DNA of 64,000 nt from Leuconostoc pseudomesenteroides KCTC 3652 (lineage in GTDB: Bacteria > Bacillota > Bacilli > Lactobacillales > Lactobacillaceae): NCBI RefSeq assembly GCF_014634745.1, contig NZ_BMBP01000003.1:124001-188000 (forward strand). Direction: 5' to 3'. Both the position numbers and the translations under genes were made by a program. This document shows positions 55,253 through 63,943 of the stretch, one piece after another (positions within the stretch are counted from its first letter, which is position 1; each line of letters opens with the position of its first letter). The notes beneath the pieces were generated by a model. It was not told the DNA's origin. It made no database searches and was given only the letters and a program-made list of their open reading frames with translations.

Positions 55253-55768
55253 CTATTGCATTGTAGTCGTTAGCCCTAAGATATCAATGGCTTTTAAATA
55301 ATCTGCCACTGTAATTTGCTCACTGGTTCTTAGCAAATGAAAAGTCCCACCCATATTTTGAGCGACAAATCCTGAATCCAAGACACCATTTCTTTGATAA
55401 AAATGATAACGTTGCGACCGTTGTTGTTCATTGTCTGCATCAGTACCAATAATTTCAGATTCCAAAATAATGCCACCCGTATACTGTTGTTTCAAAAATG
55501 ATAGCATTTGACTGCCAATTCCTTTACCGCGAATAGTTGCATCGACGGCGAAATATAGAATAAATGCCTTATCATCTGCCAATGTCACTAAAAATAAGAT
55601 ACCAGCAACACGATCATCACTTTTAAACGTTAACATTTTAATCTGGTTATTGTCATTCACCTTTTGCTTTAAGGATTTGAACGGCAAACGTTCATGGGCT
55701 GGAAAAGCGTTTAAATAAATGTTTTGCCAATTTGTTTCATCAGTGATATTGAAGTTTGTTAATGTCAT
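55253..55768 (-). CDS. GNAT-family N-acetyltransferase
   Basis: 171 aa from ATG 55768, behind AAAGGA at good spacing; the longer frame (start 55897) runs through the promoter region shared with the divergent reductase and is rejected. The acetyl-CoA loop is VDATIRGKGIGSQMLSFL (about 92-110), fitting the R/Q-x-x-G-x-G/A motif. The C-terminal part has FYQRNGVLDSGF. Substrate unknown. Confidence 0.88.
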   Translation of the reverse strand: MTLTNFNITDETNWQNIYLNAFPAHERLPFKSLKQKVNDNNQIKMLTFKSDDRVAGILFLVTLADDKAFILYFAVDATIRGKGIGSQMLSFLKQQYTGGIILESEIIGTDADNEQQRSQRYHFYQRNGVLDSGFVAQNMGGTFHLLRTSEQITVADYLKAIDILGLTTTMQ

Positions 55769-55926
55769 ATCGTTATCCTTTTGATAAAATTCATGCGTTA
55801 TCTCTATTTTATCATAGTTATAATAACCAGTCGCTTGCGCGAACATTTGTTCCGTGTTCATGTTATAATGACTGTACCAGGCAAATGATTTTTTCATTCG
55901 CCAAATAAAAAAATAGAGGTACTCTT

Positions 55927-56790
55927 ATGACTTCTCAAAATGATACATACACACTTGCAAATGGTACTAAAATTCCTGTTATTGGATTTGGTACGTGGCA
56001 AAGCGCTGACGGAGATGTTGCTTATCAAGCTGTTCGTTGGGCATTAGAAGCTGGCTATCGTCATATTGATACTGCAGCAGCTTATGGAAATGAAGAATCT
56101 GTTGGTCGCGCTATCAAAGATTCTGGCATTAACCGTGAAGACCTATTTGTCACAACTAAGCTTTGGAATGACGCACATTCATTTGAAGCAGCTCAAAAAG
56201 CTTTAGATATCTCCCTACAAAAGTTAGGGCTAGACTACGTCGATCTTTATCTGATTCACTGGCCAAATCCTGCAGCAATCAAAGCTCAGGGTCAAAACGC
56301 TTGGGAAAAGGCCAACACCGAGACGTGGCGCGCCTTTGAAGCCGCTTACGAAGCTGGAAAAGCCAAAGCAATCGGTGTTTCTAATTTTCAAATTCATCAT
56401 CTCGAGAGTTTGGCAAAAACGCAAAAAATTGCACCAATGGTTAATCAAAACTTTTTGAACCCTTCTGACACACAGGACGAACTTGTCGCTTATGACAAAG
56501 CACATGACATTGTCAGTGAAGCCTATTCACCACTGGGCACTGGACGTTTAGTGGATTTGCCACAAGTTGCGACAATTGCGGAAAAATATCACAAATCCGT
56601 CCCACAAGTACTCATTCGATGGTCTCTGGAAAAGGGATTTTTGCCACTGCCAAAATCAACGCATGAAAACTACATTAAGGCTAATTTAGACGTTTTTGAT
56701 TTTGCCTTAACCAATGATGAAGTGTCCGAACTTGATTCGCTTGCTGGCGTCGGTGGCACACATACCAATGCTGACACGGCTAATTTTTAG
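55927..56790 (+). CDS. Aldo/keto reductase (2,5-diketo-D-gluconate reductase type)
   Basis: 287 aa (beta/alpha)8 NADPH-dependent reductase. Catalytic tetrad: Asp and Tyr in HIDTAAAYGNE, Lys in FVTTKLWND, and His in YLIHWPNP. Signature segments IPVIGFGTWQ and IGVSNFQIHHLE are clear, and the NADP-binding motif is LPKSTHENYI. It probably reduces aldehydes or keto sugars in the cytoplasm. GAGG precedes the ATG. Followed by its own terminator. Confidence 0.95.
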   Translation: MTSQNDTYTLANGTKIPVIGFGTWQSADGDVAYQAVRWALEAGYRHIDTAAAYGNEESVGRAIKDSGINREDLFVTTKLWNDAHSFEAAQKALDISLQKLGLDYVDLYLIHWPNPAAIKAQGQNAWEKANTETWRAFEAAYEAGKAKAIGVSNFQIHHLESLAKTQKIAPMVNQNFLNPSDTQDELVAYDKAHDIVSEAYSPLGTGRLVDLPQVATIAEKYHKSVPQVLIRWSLEKGFLPLPKSTHENYIKANLDVFDFALTNDEVSELDSLAGVGGTHTNADTANF

Positions 56791-56829
56791 TCCTAAATGT
56801 CATCACTGACTGCTATCACCGTTTAATAG

Positions 56830-56857
56830 TCCGCTGAATATTCAGCGGATTTTTTTG
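56830..56857 (+). terminator. Rho-independent terminator of the aldo/keto reductase gene
   Basis: TCCGCTGAA, two bases, TTCAGCGGA, then a T run. Confidence 0.9.
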
Positions 56858-56911
56858 TCATTAAATTTGAGATTTGAAATGCTTGACTACTTTAATTGTG
56901 TAAGATAATCA

Positions 56912-57748
56912 TTAATCACTCTGTTTTTTATGCACGATGTGACTGACAACATAAAATGACACCAAAGCAACCATGATAATAATCGCGTAACTATTTTTAC
57001 CAAACTGGCTCCTAAAAACTGTGTCTTGCACATTCGGTATTCTAATAATCAATGACAGTATGCCAAATACCAAGGCTGCAAACAGCATTGGAAAGTTAAA
57101 TTTTCGATCATTTGAACGTAACCACCAAACGATGAAGCCCGCCATAATCAACACAGACACCATAACACCAGTAAGACCATTTAGTGAAAAGGTCAAGGGC
57201 GTTTTAACAAAGAAAAGAATCAAATACACAGGTGCCAGTATGGCGCTCGCTAAAACAAAATAAGTCACATATCTGACCACTTTGTTTGACATAAAACGGT
57301 TAATTACATAGATTGACCGCGCTACTTGCTTCAAAATTAACATGCTTGCTAGGCAAGTATAGATGCCTGCGAAAATCATATTCCCCAAATCAATCTTCGC
57401 ATTAGGATTTGCCAGCACTGGCAATAAAGTCATAATTGCAAAACTAAACAGCCCCGTCATGGCTAGCTTAACTGTATCAGTAATACTATTAGGAATCGAT
57501 TTTAAAATATCATCCGCTACCATTTTCGGCGACTTACCAAAATACTTGTTCGCATCAATGTTTTCTCGTTGTGCATCAAGAATATCTTCTAAAATTTCAA
57601 GTAATATATTTTCCACAACAGTTTCTTTTTTGGTAATACTGCCAAGTCTCATGTATATCAAAAAATCACTATAAAACACCTCATTTTTTAGATTGAGTTT
57701 TTTTCGCAAACTATTGTTCTTTTCAATCAATTTTTGACTACTATTCAT
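56912..57748 (-). CDS. Membrane protein paired with a PadR regulator
   Basis: 278 aa. The N-terminal third is soluble and charged (SSQKLIEKNNSLRKKLNLKN, then ILEDILDAQRENIDANKYFG). The rest holds six or seven TM segments. It overlaps the upstream PadR gene by 8 bp, so both are co-translated. Such PadR-plus-membrane pairs often form small envelope-stress modules; the family (DUF1129-like) is a guess from layout, and I infer no activity. Confidence 0.75.
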   Translation of the reverse strand: MNSSQKLIEKNNSLRKKLNLKNEVFYSDFLIYMRLGSITKKETVVENILLEILEDILDAQRENIDANKYFGKSPKMVADDILKSIPNSITDTVKLAMTGLFSFAIMTLLPVLANPNAKIDLGNMIFAGIYTCLASMLILKQVARSIYVINRFMSNKVVRYVTYFVLASAILAPVYLILFFVKTPLTFSLNGLTGVMVSVLIMAGFIVWWLRSNDRKFNFPMLFAALVFGILSLIIRIPNVQDTVFRSQFGKNSYAIIIMVALVSFYVVSHIVHKKQSD

Positions 57749-58076
57749 TTTCTTCCCCCAAAATGCTATTCATACTGCGACTAATGCCCAGCCACTCACG
57801 GCTAAAAACTTGTTTTTCTGCTTTGCCGGCTTCGGTTATGTAATAATATTTTCTCGTTCTCAAACCATCAGAAGCTTGAATTTGGTATTTAATCAAGCCT
57901 TTTGTTGTCATATTGGTGAGCAACGGATAAATCGTGCCTTTAGGCACATCCCCTAGACCATATTCCGACATTTTTTTCATGATGCCATAACCATAATTTG
58001 GTTCTTTATCAAGTAGAATGAGCAAAAAGCCTTGTAAAATACCTTTTCTAAGTTGACTAGCTATATTTTCTGACAA
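57741..58076 (-). CDS. PadR-family transcriptional regulator
   Basis: 111 aa. Winged helix with QLRKGILQGFLLILLDKEPNYGY, GDVPKGTIYPLLTNMTTKGLI and RTRKYYYITEAGKAE, the PadR signature. Starts with TTG behind GGAG (spacing about ten); no better in-frame start exists. It overlaps the membrane gene downstream and probably represses both. Its operator was not identified. Confidence 0.9.
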   Translation of the reverse strand: MSENIASQLRKGILQGFLLILLDKEPNYGYGIMKKMSEYGLGDVPKGTIYPLLTNMTTKGLIKYQIQASDGLRTRKYYYITEAGKAEKQVFSREWLGISRSMNSILGEENE

Positions 58077-58171
58077 GTCACTAATTCTCCATTCTACTTA
58101 TGGTTTGTTAAGCATACCATATAACATTTGACAATTCAAACAACAAAATAATGACTCTGTCGGTTTTAGAC

Positions 58172-58402
58172 TTGATATTATGAATATTCAATGATAAAAT
58201 TAAAATAATTTATGAAAAGTTGAGGGACTTACTGTTGAACAAATAAGCTATTTAACGAAAATGACGGAAACACTTGTTAGCGGTGTAGACAAGTGTGCTG
58301 ATTTTCGAGATTTGGTTTAATCGTTCATAGGGTGGGTCTTTTTAGTTGCCATCAAATTTACCATCTCGACAATCAATGAATAAATTTTTGATGAGGTGAT
58401 TT
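58172..58402 (+). promoter_or_regulatory. Promoter and about 200-nt leader of the ABC-F gene
   Basis: TTGATA (58172-58177), 17 bp, TAAAAT (58195-58200). The leader has GAGGG followed eight bases later by TTG AAC AAA TAA (a three-codon frame), and then a long hairpin with arms CGAAAAT/ATTTTCG and ACACTTGT/ACAAGTGT. It also has a later ATCAAA/TTTGAT pairing next to the main ribosome site. ABC-F resistance genes are often controlled by ribosome-sensing attenuation. I could not find a clear terminator, so the mechanism is unproven. Confidence 0.55.
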
Positions 58403-59890
58403 ATGATGGATATTGAGATAAAACATTTGTATTTTGGATTTGATCAACAGGGTACGCAACTTTTTTCAGATATCAATTTGAGGCTATCTACCCAATGGAA
58501 GTTGGGTTTGATTGGTCGTAATGGGCGTGGTAAAACAACGCTTTTACGACTACTGATGGGAGATTATCAATATGCTGGCGACATTAGTCAAAACAGCAAA
58601 TTTACGTATTTTCCCCAGACAATTCAAGACTCACAGCAGATAACTTATAATATTTTGCAGGCACTATCAAACTTCGATTTTTGGAAAATATCACGTGAAC
58701 TCACCTTGTTAGGATTAACAGATGATATTCTCTGGCGCAAATTTTCGAGCTTATCTGGTGGTGAACAAACCAAAGTTTTACTATCACTTTTATTTGTCGA
58801 CGATACCAGTTTTCCATTAATTGACGAACCGACTAATCATTTAGACCAAGCATCACGACAACAAGTTGTTCACTACTTAAAGGAAAAGAAACAAGGTTTC
58901 ATTGTAGTCAGCCATGACCGCAACTTCATTGACGAAATTGTTGACCATACCTTATCAATTGAAAAACACAAAGTTTTGTTGCAAAAGGGTAACTTTCAAG
59001 TATATGATGACCAAAAAAAGCAAACAGACGCCTATGAAAAAGAGCAAAATGATCAGTTAAAAAAAGAAATTAAACATATCAAACAGGTATCAAAAACTGT
59101 TGCCACATGGGCTCTCCAACGTGAAAATGAAACGAATGATTCTGCTTCACGCCGTCTCGCCAAGAAACAAGCAAAACGATCTAAAGCAATTGCTAAACGT
59201 TCTGAAAGCAAAGTCGAAGCAAAATCAGCGCTTTTAAAAAATATTGAATCAGTATCACCACTAACGTTAAATTTCACGCCAACAACTCACCAACAGTTAC
59301 TCAAAGTAAAAAATCTACAATTAAACTATGACAAACCACTATTTGAACCAATTTCGTTTGAACTTAATCTCGGTGAAAGATTAGCTATTCAGGGTAACAA
59401 TGGTGCCGGTAAATCATCTCTTGTACAATACTTACAAGATAATTTTGCTGGTACTGCAACTGGGAAAATGCAACACCCCCAAAGCCTAACCATCAGCTAT
59501 CTCAGACAAAATTATGATGATAATCATGGCACACTAGCTGAGTTTGCCTTGGCAAATCATTTATCCTATGAAGATTTACTCAATAATCTTTTCAAACTTG
59601 GCCTTGAACGTCACGTTTTTCAAAATCGAATCGAACACATGAGTATGGGACAACAAAAGCGCATTGAATTAGCTAAGTCCCTTATGACGCCAGCCGAATT
59701 GTATATTTGGGATGAACCTTTAAATTATCTTGATGTTTTCAATCAAGAGCAAATTGCTAACATTATCAATCAAATACAACCAACGATGATAATTATCGAA
59801 CATGATGCTAATTTTTTGGCAACAACGTCGACAAAAACCCTTCATTTACAAACGCCCGCATCAAAAAAGCCTAACATTTTAGACGACTAA
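58403..59890 (+). CDS. ABC-F ATPase, Lsa/Vga-like ribosome-protection protein
   Basis: 495 aa, the normal Lsa length. Two ABC domains without membrane segments: Walker A GRNGRGKTT and GNNGAGKSS, signatures SLSGGEQTK and MSMGQQKRIEL, Walker B LIDEPTNHLD and IWDEPLNYLDV. They are joined by a lysine-rich interdomain linker (about 195-300), the part that reaches into the ribosome. IWDEPLNYLDV and WKLGLIGRNGRGK are features of the Lsa/Vga/Msr group. Relatives remove lincosamides, streptogramins A and pleuromutilins from the ribosome; which drugs, if any, are affected here is not known. GAGGTG precedes the ATG. Confidence 0.92.
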   Translation: MMDIEIKHLYFGFDQQGTQLFSDINLRLSTQWKLGLIGRNGRGKTTLLRLLMGDYQYAGDISQNSKFTYFPQTIQDSQQITYNILQALSNFDFWKISRELTLLGLTDDILWRKFSSLSGGEQTKVLLSLLFVDDTSFPLIDEPTNHLDQASRQQVVHYLKEKKQGFIVVSHDRNFIDEIVDHTLSIEKHKVLLQKGNFQVYDDQKKQTDAYEKEQNDQLKKEIKHIKQVSKTVATWALQRENETNDSASRRLAKKQAKRSKAIAKRSESKVEAKSALLKNIESVSPLTLNFTPTTHQQLLKVKNLQLNYDKPLFEPISFELNLGERLAIQGNNGAGKSSLVQYLQDNFAGTATGKMQHPQSLTISYLRQNYDDNHGTLAEFALANHLSYEDLLNNLFKLGLERHVFQNRIEHMSMGQQKRIELAKSLMTPAELYIWDEPLNYLDVFNQEQIANIINQIQPTMIIIEHDANFLATTSTKTLHLQTPASKKPNILDD

Positions 59891-59915
59891 TATTGTCTAA
59901 AATGTTAGGCTTTTT
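59863..59915. terminator. Bidirectional terminator overlapping the ABC-F stop
   Basis: AAAAAAGCCTAACATTTTAG plus AC pairs with its exact complement after a 10-nt loop (arms 59863-59884 and 59895-59915). The last six ABC-F codons and the stop lie inside the stem and loop. Confidence 0.9.
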
Positions 59916-59933
59916 AAAAAGTGAGAGCATGTT

Positions 59934-59949
59934 TGTTTCACGTGAAACA
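59934..59949. other. parS site, perfect ParB-binding palindrome
   Basis: TGTTTCACGTGAAACA is a full match to the ParB/Spo0J consensus TGTTnCACGTGAAACA. It lies between the ABC-F terminator and the stop codon of the convergent ABC permease. Confidence 0.85.
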
Positions 59950-60717
59950 TTACACACTACGCTTTTTGAAAATCAGATATGCAATACCATACATCAGTGC
60001 AATGTAGATTAAATAAGCTACAATTAACCCATTTTGTGATATGTGCATCGCTTGTTTCATTAGTTGAGGTGATAGTTGTCCGATATTAGACATACCTAAA
60101 TAAATATTAAATGGATTCCATTTAAAAATGGCCGCTAGGTCAATCAACTTTACCGAAATAACACCGATTAGTGGTGTTGCCACAATCATCACAACACCTA
60201 ATCCAATTGCTGCTCCAGAACTTTTAACTAAATTCGTAATCATCAACACTAACGCAGCCACAAATATCATTTGAATAGCTGTATCAAGCATGCCAATCCC
60301 CATAGTTTGCCAACTATTACCTGTATACCCAAGAGATTTACTGAAATCATACTTTGGTATAAACAAAGCAACCGCTAAGACAGTCCCAATAAATGCTGTG
60401 ACAAACAAACCAATATAGACACTCAAGTTCAGCAACAGTTTACTTACAAAGACACTGCCGCGACTAAAGCGACGTGATAACAATGGTCGAATAGTGCCAA
60501 AACCAAATTCTTGGGATACTGATAAAGCAGTAATAATAATACCGGCCATTTGTACGTACAGTAGTGCTTGTCCCAAATTAATTACTGATGCTGGCGTTCT
60601 TTGTGATTTAAAAATACCAATAATAGCTATCGGAAAAATAAAACTCAAAATTAACCAAATATATAATTTATTTTGCTTAAAAGCTTTATAATACTCTTGT
60701 TTCATCAATGTTAACAC
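59950..60717 (-). CDS. ABC-2-type transporter permease
   Basis: 255 aa with six TM segments. The N-terminal LMKQEYYKAFKQNKLYIWLIL and the segment VSQEFGFGTIRPLLSRRFSRG are typical of ABC-2 permeases of the bacitracin/antimicrobial-peptide kind. Follows its ATPase gene by 3 bp. Last gene of the YtrA-type operon. It probably exports or protects against a membrane-active compound (inference). Confidence 0.9.
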   Translation of the reverse strand: MLTLMKQEYYKAFKQNKLYIWLILSFIFPIAIIGIFKSQRTPASVINLGQALLYVQMAGIIITALSVSQEFGFGTIRPLLSRRFSRGSVFVSKLLLNLSVYIGLFVTAFIGTVLAVALFIPKYDFSKSLGYTGNSWQTMGIGMLDTAIQMIFVAALVLMITNLVKSSGAAIGLGVVMIVATPLIGVISVKLIDLAAIFKWNPFNIYLGMSNIGQLSPQLMKQAMHISQNGLIVAYLIYIALMYGIAYLIFKKRSV

Positions 60718-60720
60718 GAC

Positions 60721-61626
60721 TTATTCCCCCTTATCGTCTGCTGCCAGCATATCCAACAACGACTTTTCCAAATTCCCAGTGATGGTATTAAGTGTTAAAA
60801 TTTTAAGATTAGCTTGATTAATCGCTGAAATAACTTCTTGCAAACTTTCCGCCCCAGTAATTTGCAGGTGCCCATCATCAATACTTGCCTGCCAATTATG
60901 CTCTTGAACAACTAGCAATGCTGCCTCATTGTCATTAGTATCAACTGTCCAGCGCACTTTATCGTGGCTAAAGAAATTAGACATCGTGTCTTTTTCGATA
61001 ATTTTGCCATGATTAATAATCACAACATCATCAACCAATTTTTGTAATTCATCTAACAGATGACTTGATATCAAGAATGCTGTGCCCTCATCAGCCAAAG
61101 AGCGAATTAATTCACGCAAATCATGAACTGATTGTGGATCTAATCCGTTCATTGGTTCATCTAAAATGACCAGTTTTGGATTTCTAATCAGCGCAATTGC
61201 AATACCAAGACGTTGCTTCATCCCCAATGAAAAGTTTTTGGCCTTTCGTTTTCCAAAGTTATCGCCATCGATTTGTGTTTTATGCATGAGCATTTTAAAG
61301 TCTGCAGGCGATTTTGTATCCATTGCATACAACTTCAAATGTTCTAAGGCTGTCAAATTAGGATAAATTGATGGATACTCAATCAAATTACCAATTTTAT
61401 CCAATGCTTGATGATTACTAAACGTCACAGGTTGTCCATCAAACGAAATTGTACCTGATGAATAACTCATCAATCCAGTAATCGCACGCATTGTCGTCGA
61501 TTTTCCAGCACCGTTGGGCCCAATTAGTCCAACGATATGGCCAGCCTCAACCTCAAAACTAACTTGATCCATTGCGGCACGTGCCCCATATTTTTTGCTA
61601 ACGTTTTTTACTTCTAATAATGCCAT
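60721..61626 (-). CDS. ABC transporter ATPase (BcrA/YtrB-like)
   Basis: 301 aa from the ATG 61626 behind AGAGGGG; an earlier in-frame start encodes the Shine-Dalgarno and is rejected. Walker A GPNGAGKSTTMRAI, Q-loop, signature FSLGMKQRLGIAIAL, Walker B LVILDEPMNGLDP and switch His in ISSHLLDEL are present. A C-terminal extension of about 90 residues follows, as in BcrA/CcmA-type ATPases. Paired with the permease downstream. Confidence 0.93.
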   Translation of the reverse strand: MALLEVKNVSKKYGARAAMDQVSFEVEAGHIVGLIGPNGAGKSTTMRAITGLMSYSSGTISFDGQPVTFSNHQALDKIGNLIEYPSIYPNLTALEHLKLYAMDTKSPADFKMLMHKTQIDGDNFGKRKAKNFSLGMKQRLGIAIALIRNPKLVILDEPMNGLDPQSVHDLRELIRSLADEGTAFLISSHLLDELQKLVDDVVIINHGKIIEKDTMSNFFSHDKVRWTVDTNDNEAALLVVQEHNWQASIDDGHLQITGAESLQEVISAINQANLKILTLNTITGNLEKSLLDMLAADDKGE

Positions 61627-61664
61627 TATTTCCCCTCTATATTTATGCAACTAATTTGAATGTA

Positions 61665-62492
61665 TTATCTTTCCCAAGATAACTTAGGTTTAAAAACAAA
61701 AATGAACGTGGTGATGCTTAAAATTGCTGGAAACAACAGTTTATCTAGCATACCACCACCGGCATTAAGCTGTAATACCAACATTGATAGAAAAACAAAT
61801 ATCACAACCGGCCATTTAAGATAGGTTAATCGTACCGGTTCATCTTCAGTATCAACACCAACATGCTCAACCAAGTAATAACTAATTGTCAATGCCACTA
61901 ATGAAATACCGATAATAGCCAGTACCGATGTCATCAAATCGTTAATAAAATACTGTCTTGATAACATTTGATCCGCAGACGTGTGGGTGATAGCTTCAAA
62001 CACGACGATAAGATAGATACTTCCTGCAACTTTTTGCCAGATAGGACCTATAACTAAGCTGACACCAAGAACTAGGCTAGCAAACAGTAAACTAAACGTA
62101 CCATTGATAATATTACTTCTTAACGCATGCGTCCAATCGCTAGGTTGCATGGTAATCGTTAAAAGCAAATCAATCATAGCTGCAAATGCAATTGGTGCGA
62201 TTATCAGCCAAAATATTTTACTCAACAATATTTGTCGACGTGACATATTTTGTGTGACTAACCAAGCATCAAGATGCCGTGTTTTATCATTATAAAAGGA
62301 AAGTAGTGCCGCAAATTGCAAAATAATCATTAATTGACTGCTAAGCTCACTTGCATTATCGCCACCAGAAGCTGTACCAGAATCAATAAAGTTTGTACCA
62401 ATAATAATTGCCGACACTGCAATGCCCAAAAAAGCAATTAATATCAACTGAGGTGCTTTCATTTTGCCATAAATTTTTATCGCACGTAACAT
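61665..62492 (-). CDS. ABC transporter permease of the YtrA-type operon
   Basis: 275 aa with six to seven TM segments. It starts at ATG 62492, overlapping the TAA of the ATPase upstream (TAATG). NMSRRQILLSKIFWLIIAPIAF is a coupling-helix-like segment seen in Ytr/BcrB permeases. First of two permease genes in the operon, so the operon encodes two ABC pairs. Confidence 0.88.
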   Translation of the reverse strand: MLRAIKIYGKMKAPQLILIAFLGIAVSAIIIGTNFIDSGTASGGDNASELSSQLMIILQFAALLSFYNDKTRHLDAWLVTQNMSRRQILLSKIFWLIIAPIAFAAMIDLLLTITMQPSDWTHALRSNIINGTFSLLFASLVLGVSLVIGPIWQKVAGSIYLIVVFEAITHTSADQMLSRQYFINDLMTSVLAIIGISLVALTISYYLVEHVGVDTEDEPVRLTYLKWPVVIFVFLSMLVLQLNAGGGMLDKLLFPAILSITTFIFVFKPKLSWER

Positions 62493-63394
62493 TACTCACC
62501 CTCCAATTCTTTTTGCCAAGCATGGGCTTCACTTGCAAAGCTAGCACGGAAAATGTCTTCACTACCAATAGGCAATTCTTCAATAAACTTAAAATCTGAT
62601 CCGGCTAGTTTGATCCCAATGCTCTCATCGAAATCACTAAAGACAACCGTTACGATATGACCAACGTGAGCAATAATCGTGCCATTGTCACGCAAAAACG
62701 CCAACATTTCATCATTGTCATAGGCTACTTGATATTTTTTGATGTTGTTATTGTTTTCAATAGCAAACGTCATATTAATGCTACCGTCTTTCAATAATAA
62801 GATACGATCAACTAATGTATCAAGCTCTATTAAGTTATGCGAAGCAATCAAAACCGTCGTGTTATTTTTGTTCACACGATCGATAATCAATTGCTTAACT
62901 TGGTCTCTTATTAAAACATCTAACCCATCCAACGGCTCATCTAACAAAACATAGCGAGCGCGACTGGCAAAACCTACAATGATTGTAAATAGTGCACGCA
63001 TGCCCTTAGAATAAGTTTGTACGCGTTTTTTACTATTCAGATTAAATTGCTTAATGCGCTCATCATACCAATCAGAATAAAAATCTTTGTAGGACAACGA
63101 CAAAATTGATTTAATTTTGTTTGGTGTATAATGTGCCAACCAATTTTCTGGCATATCAACATAGAATAACTGATCATGCACGCTAATCGTCCGCACATAG
63201 TCTTGATCATCAAGCCCAATTCGTCCAAAATCAGCTTTCATTTCACCAACAATTGTTCGAAAAAGTGTTGTTTTTCCGGCACCATTACGACCAACAAGAC
63301 CAACAATTTCACCTTCATTTAATTCAAAGCAAACATTTTTTAAGACTTGCTGATGCTGTATTTTTTTTGAAATATTTTCCAAAATCAATGTCAT
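62492..63394 (-). CDS. ABC transporter ATPase (YtrB-like)
   Basis: 300 aa. Walker A GRNGAGKTTLFRTI, signature segment TYSKGMRALFTIIVGF (variant of the usual LSGGQ, as in YtrB-type proteins), Walker B YVLLDEPLDGLDV, and switch His in IASHNLIEL. It overlaps the GntR gene upstream by ATGA, and the permease downstream by TAATG. It makes up the first ABC pair of the operon. Confidence 0.92.
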   Translation of the reverse strand: MTLILENISKKIQHQQVLKNVCFELNEGEIVGLVGRNGAGKTTLFRTIVGEMKADFGRIGLDDQDYVRTISVHDQLFYVDMPENWLAHYTPNKIKSILSLSYKDFYSDWYDERIKQFNLNSKKRVQTYSKGMRALFTIIVGFASRARYVLLDEPLDGLDVLIRDQVKQLIIDRVNKNNTTVLIASHNLIELDTLVDRILLLKDGSINMTFAIENNNNIKKYQVAYDNDEMLAFLRDNGTIIAHVGHIVTVVFSDFDESIGIKLAGSDFKFIEELPIGSEDIFRASFASEAHAWQKELEGE

Positions 63395-63756
63395 TGTTTC
63401 TCTCCGTACAATTCATCAATCCAGCTGTGAAGCTGATTCGGGCTAATTGAAACCCGTTTGGCTTCAATTGTTACTTCTGTTAGCTTGTTTTTGAGCTGTT
63501 CAACAAGTTCATTATCCGCATTTTCCCCATTTCTGCGAATAAAAGTCCCTTTTCCAGTTACAGTCTCGATTACGTTTTGCGCTTCAAGTGCTTTATATGC
63601 CTTGGCTACCGTGTTTGGATTTAATCCCTCAATTAATGCCATTTCACGGACCGATGGTAATTTTTCACCAATCACTAATACGCCGGCAGCAACTTGCGCT
63701 TTGATTCGCCACATTAACTGCTCGTATAGTGGTTGATTTCTTTGTATTTGCGCCAT
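63391..63756 (-). CDS. YtrA-type GntR-family regulator
   Basis: 121 aa. Winged helix at about 8-75 (PLYEQLMWRIKAQVAAG, LPSVREMALIEGLNPNTVAKAYKALE, GKGTFI) followed by only a short helical tail, which defines the YtrA subfamily. First gene of GntR-ATPase-permease-ATPase-permease. In Bacillus, YtrA represses its own ABC operon, which responds to cell-wall antibiotics such as those that bind lipid II. Inverted repeats in the promoter support autoregulation. Confidence 0.93.
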   Translation of the reverse strand: MAQIQRNQPLYEQLMWRIKAQVAAGVLVIGEKLPSVREMALIEGLNPNTVAKAYKALEAQNVIETVTGKGTFIRRNGENADNELVEQLKNKLTEVTIEAKRVSISPNQLHSWIDELYGEKQ

Positions 63757-63841
63757 TTGTGAGCTCCCGATTAAGATTTGGTGCTTTAAGTAACCACACC
63801 ACTGTCATGTTTGACTGAGTTTCATTCCCCATGTCCCCAAA

Positions 63842-63885
63842 TGTACTACGTGTACTATGTTACACGGTACACTTAAATCTGTCAA
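63842..63885 (-). promoter_or_regulatory. Promoter of the YtrA-type operon with nested inverted repeats
   Basis: Minus strand TTGACA (63880-63885), 17 bp, TAACAT (63857-63862). GTGTA-CTATGT-TACAC (63850-63865) covers the -10, and an outer pair TGTAC/GTACA (63842-63846 and 63867-63871) is centred on the same point. This is the probable operator of the YtrA-like regulator. Confidence 0.75.
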
Positions 63886-63908
63886 TTACTTTTTATCATC
63901 ATACCGAC

Positions 63909-63937
63909 TTGTTTTTTTAAGTTTACAGTTGTAAACT
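63909..63937 (+). promoter_or_regulatory. copY promoter with perfect cop box
   Basis: TTGTTT (63909-63914), 17 bp, TAAACT (63932-63937). GTTTACAGTTGTAAAC (63921-63936) is a perfect palindrome containing TACAnnTGTA, the CopY operator, and it overlaps the -10. The expected transcript start falls on the A of the ATG at 63944. Confidence 0.8.
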
Positions 63938-63943
63938 ATAGAT

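Noticed and set aside
55769-55897. 43-residue N-terminal extension of the GNAT protein
   Set aside because: The inner ATG has a good ribosome site and the extension runs through the intergenic region shared with the divergent reductase.
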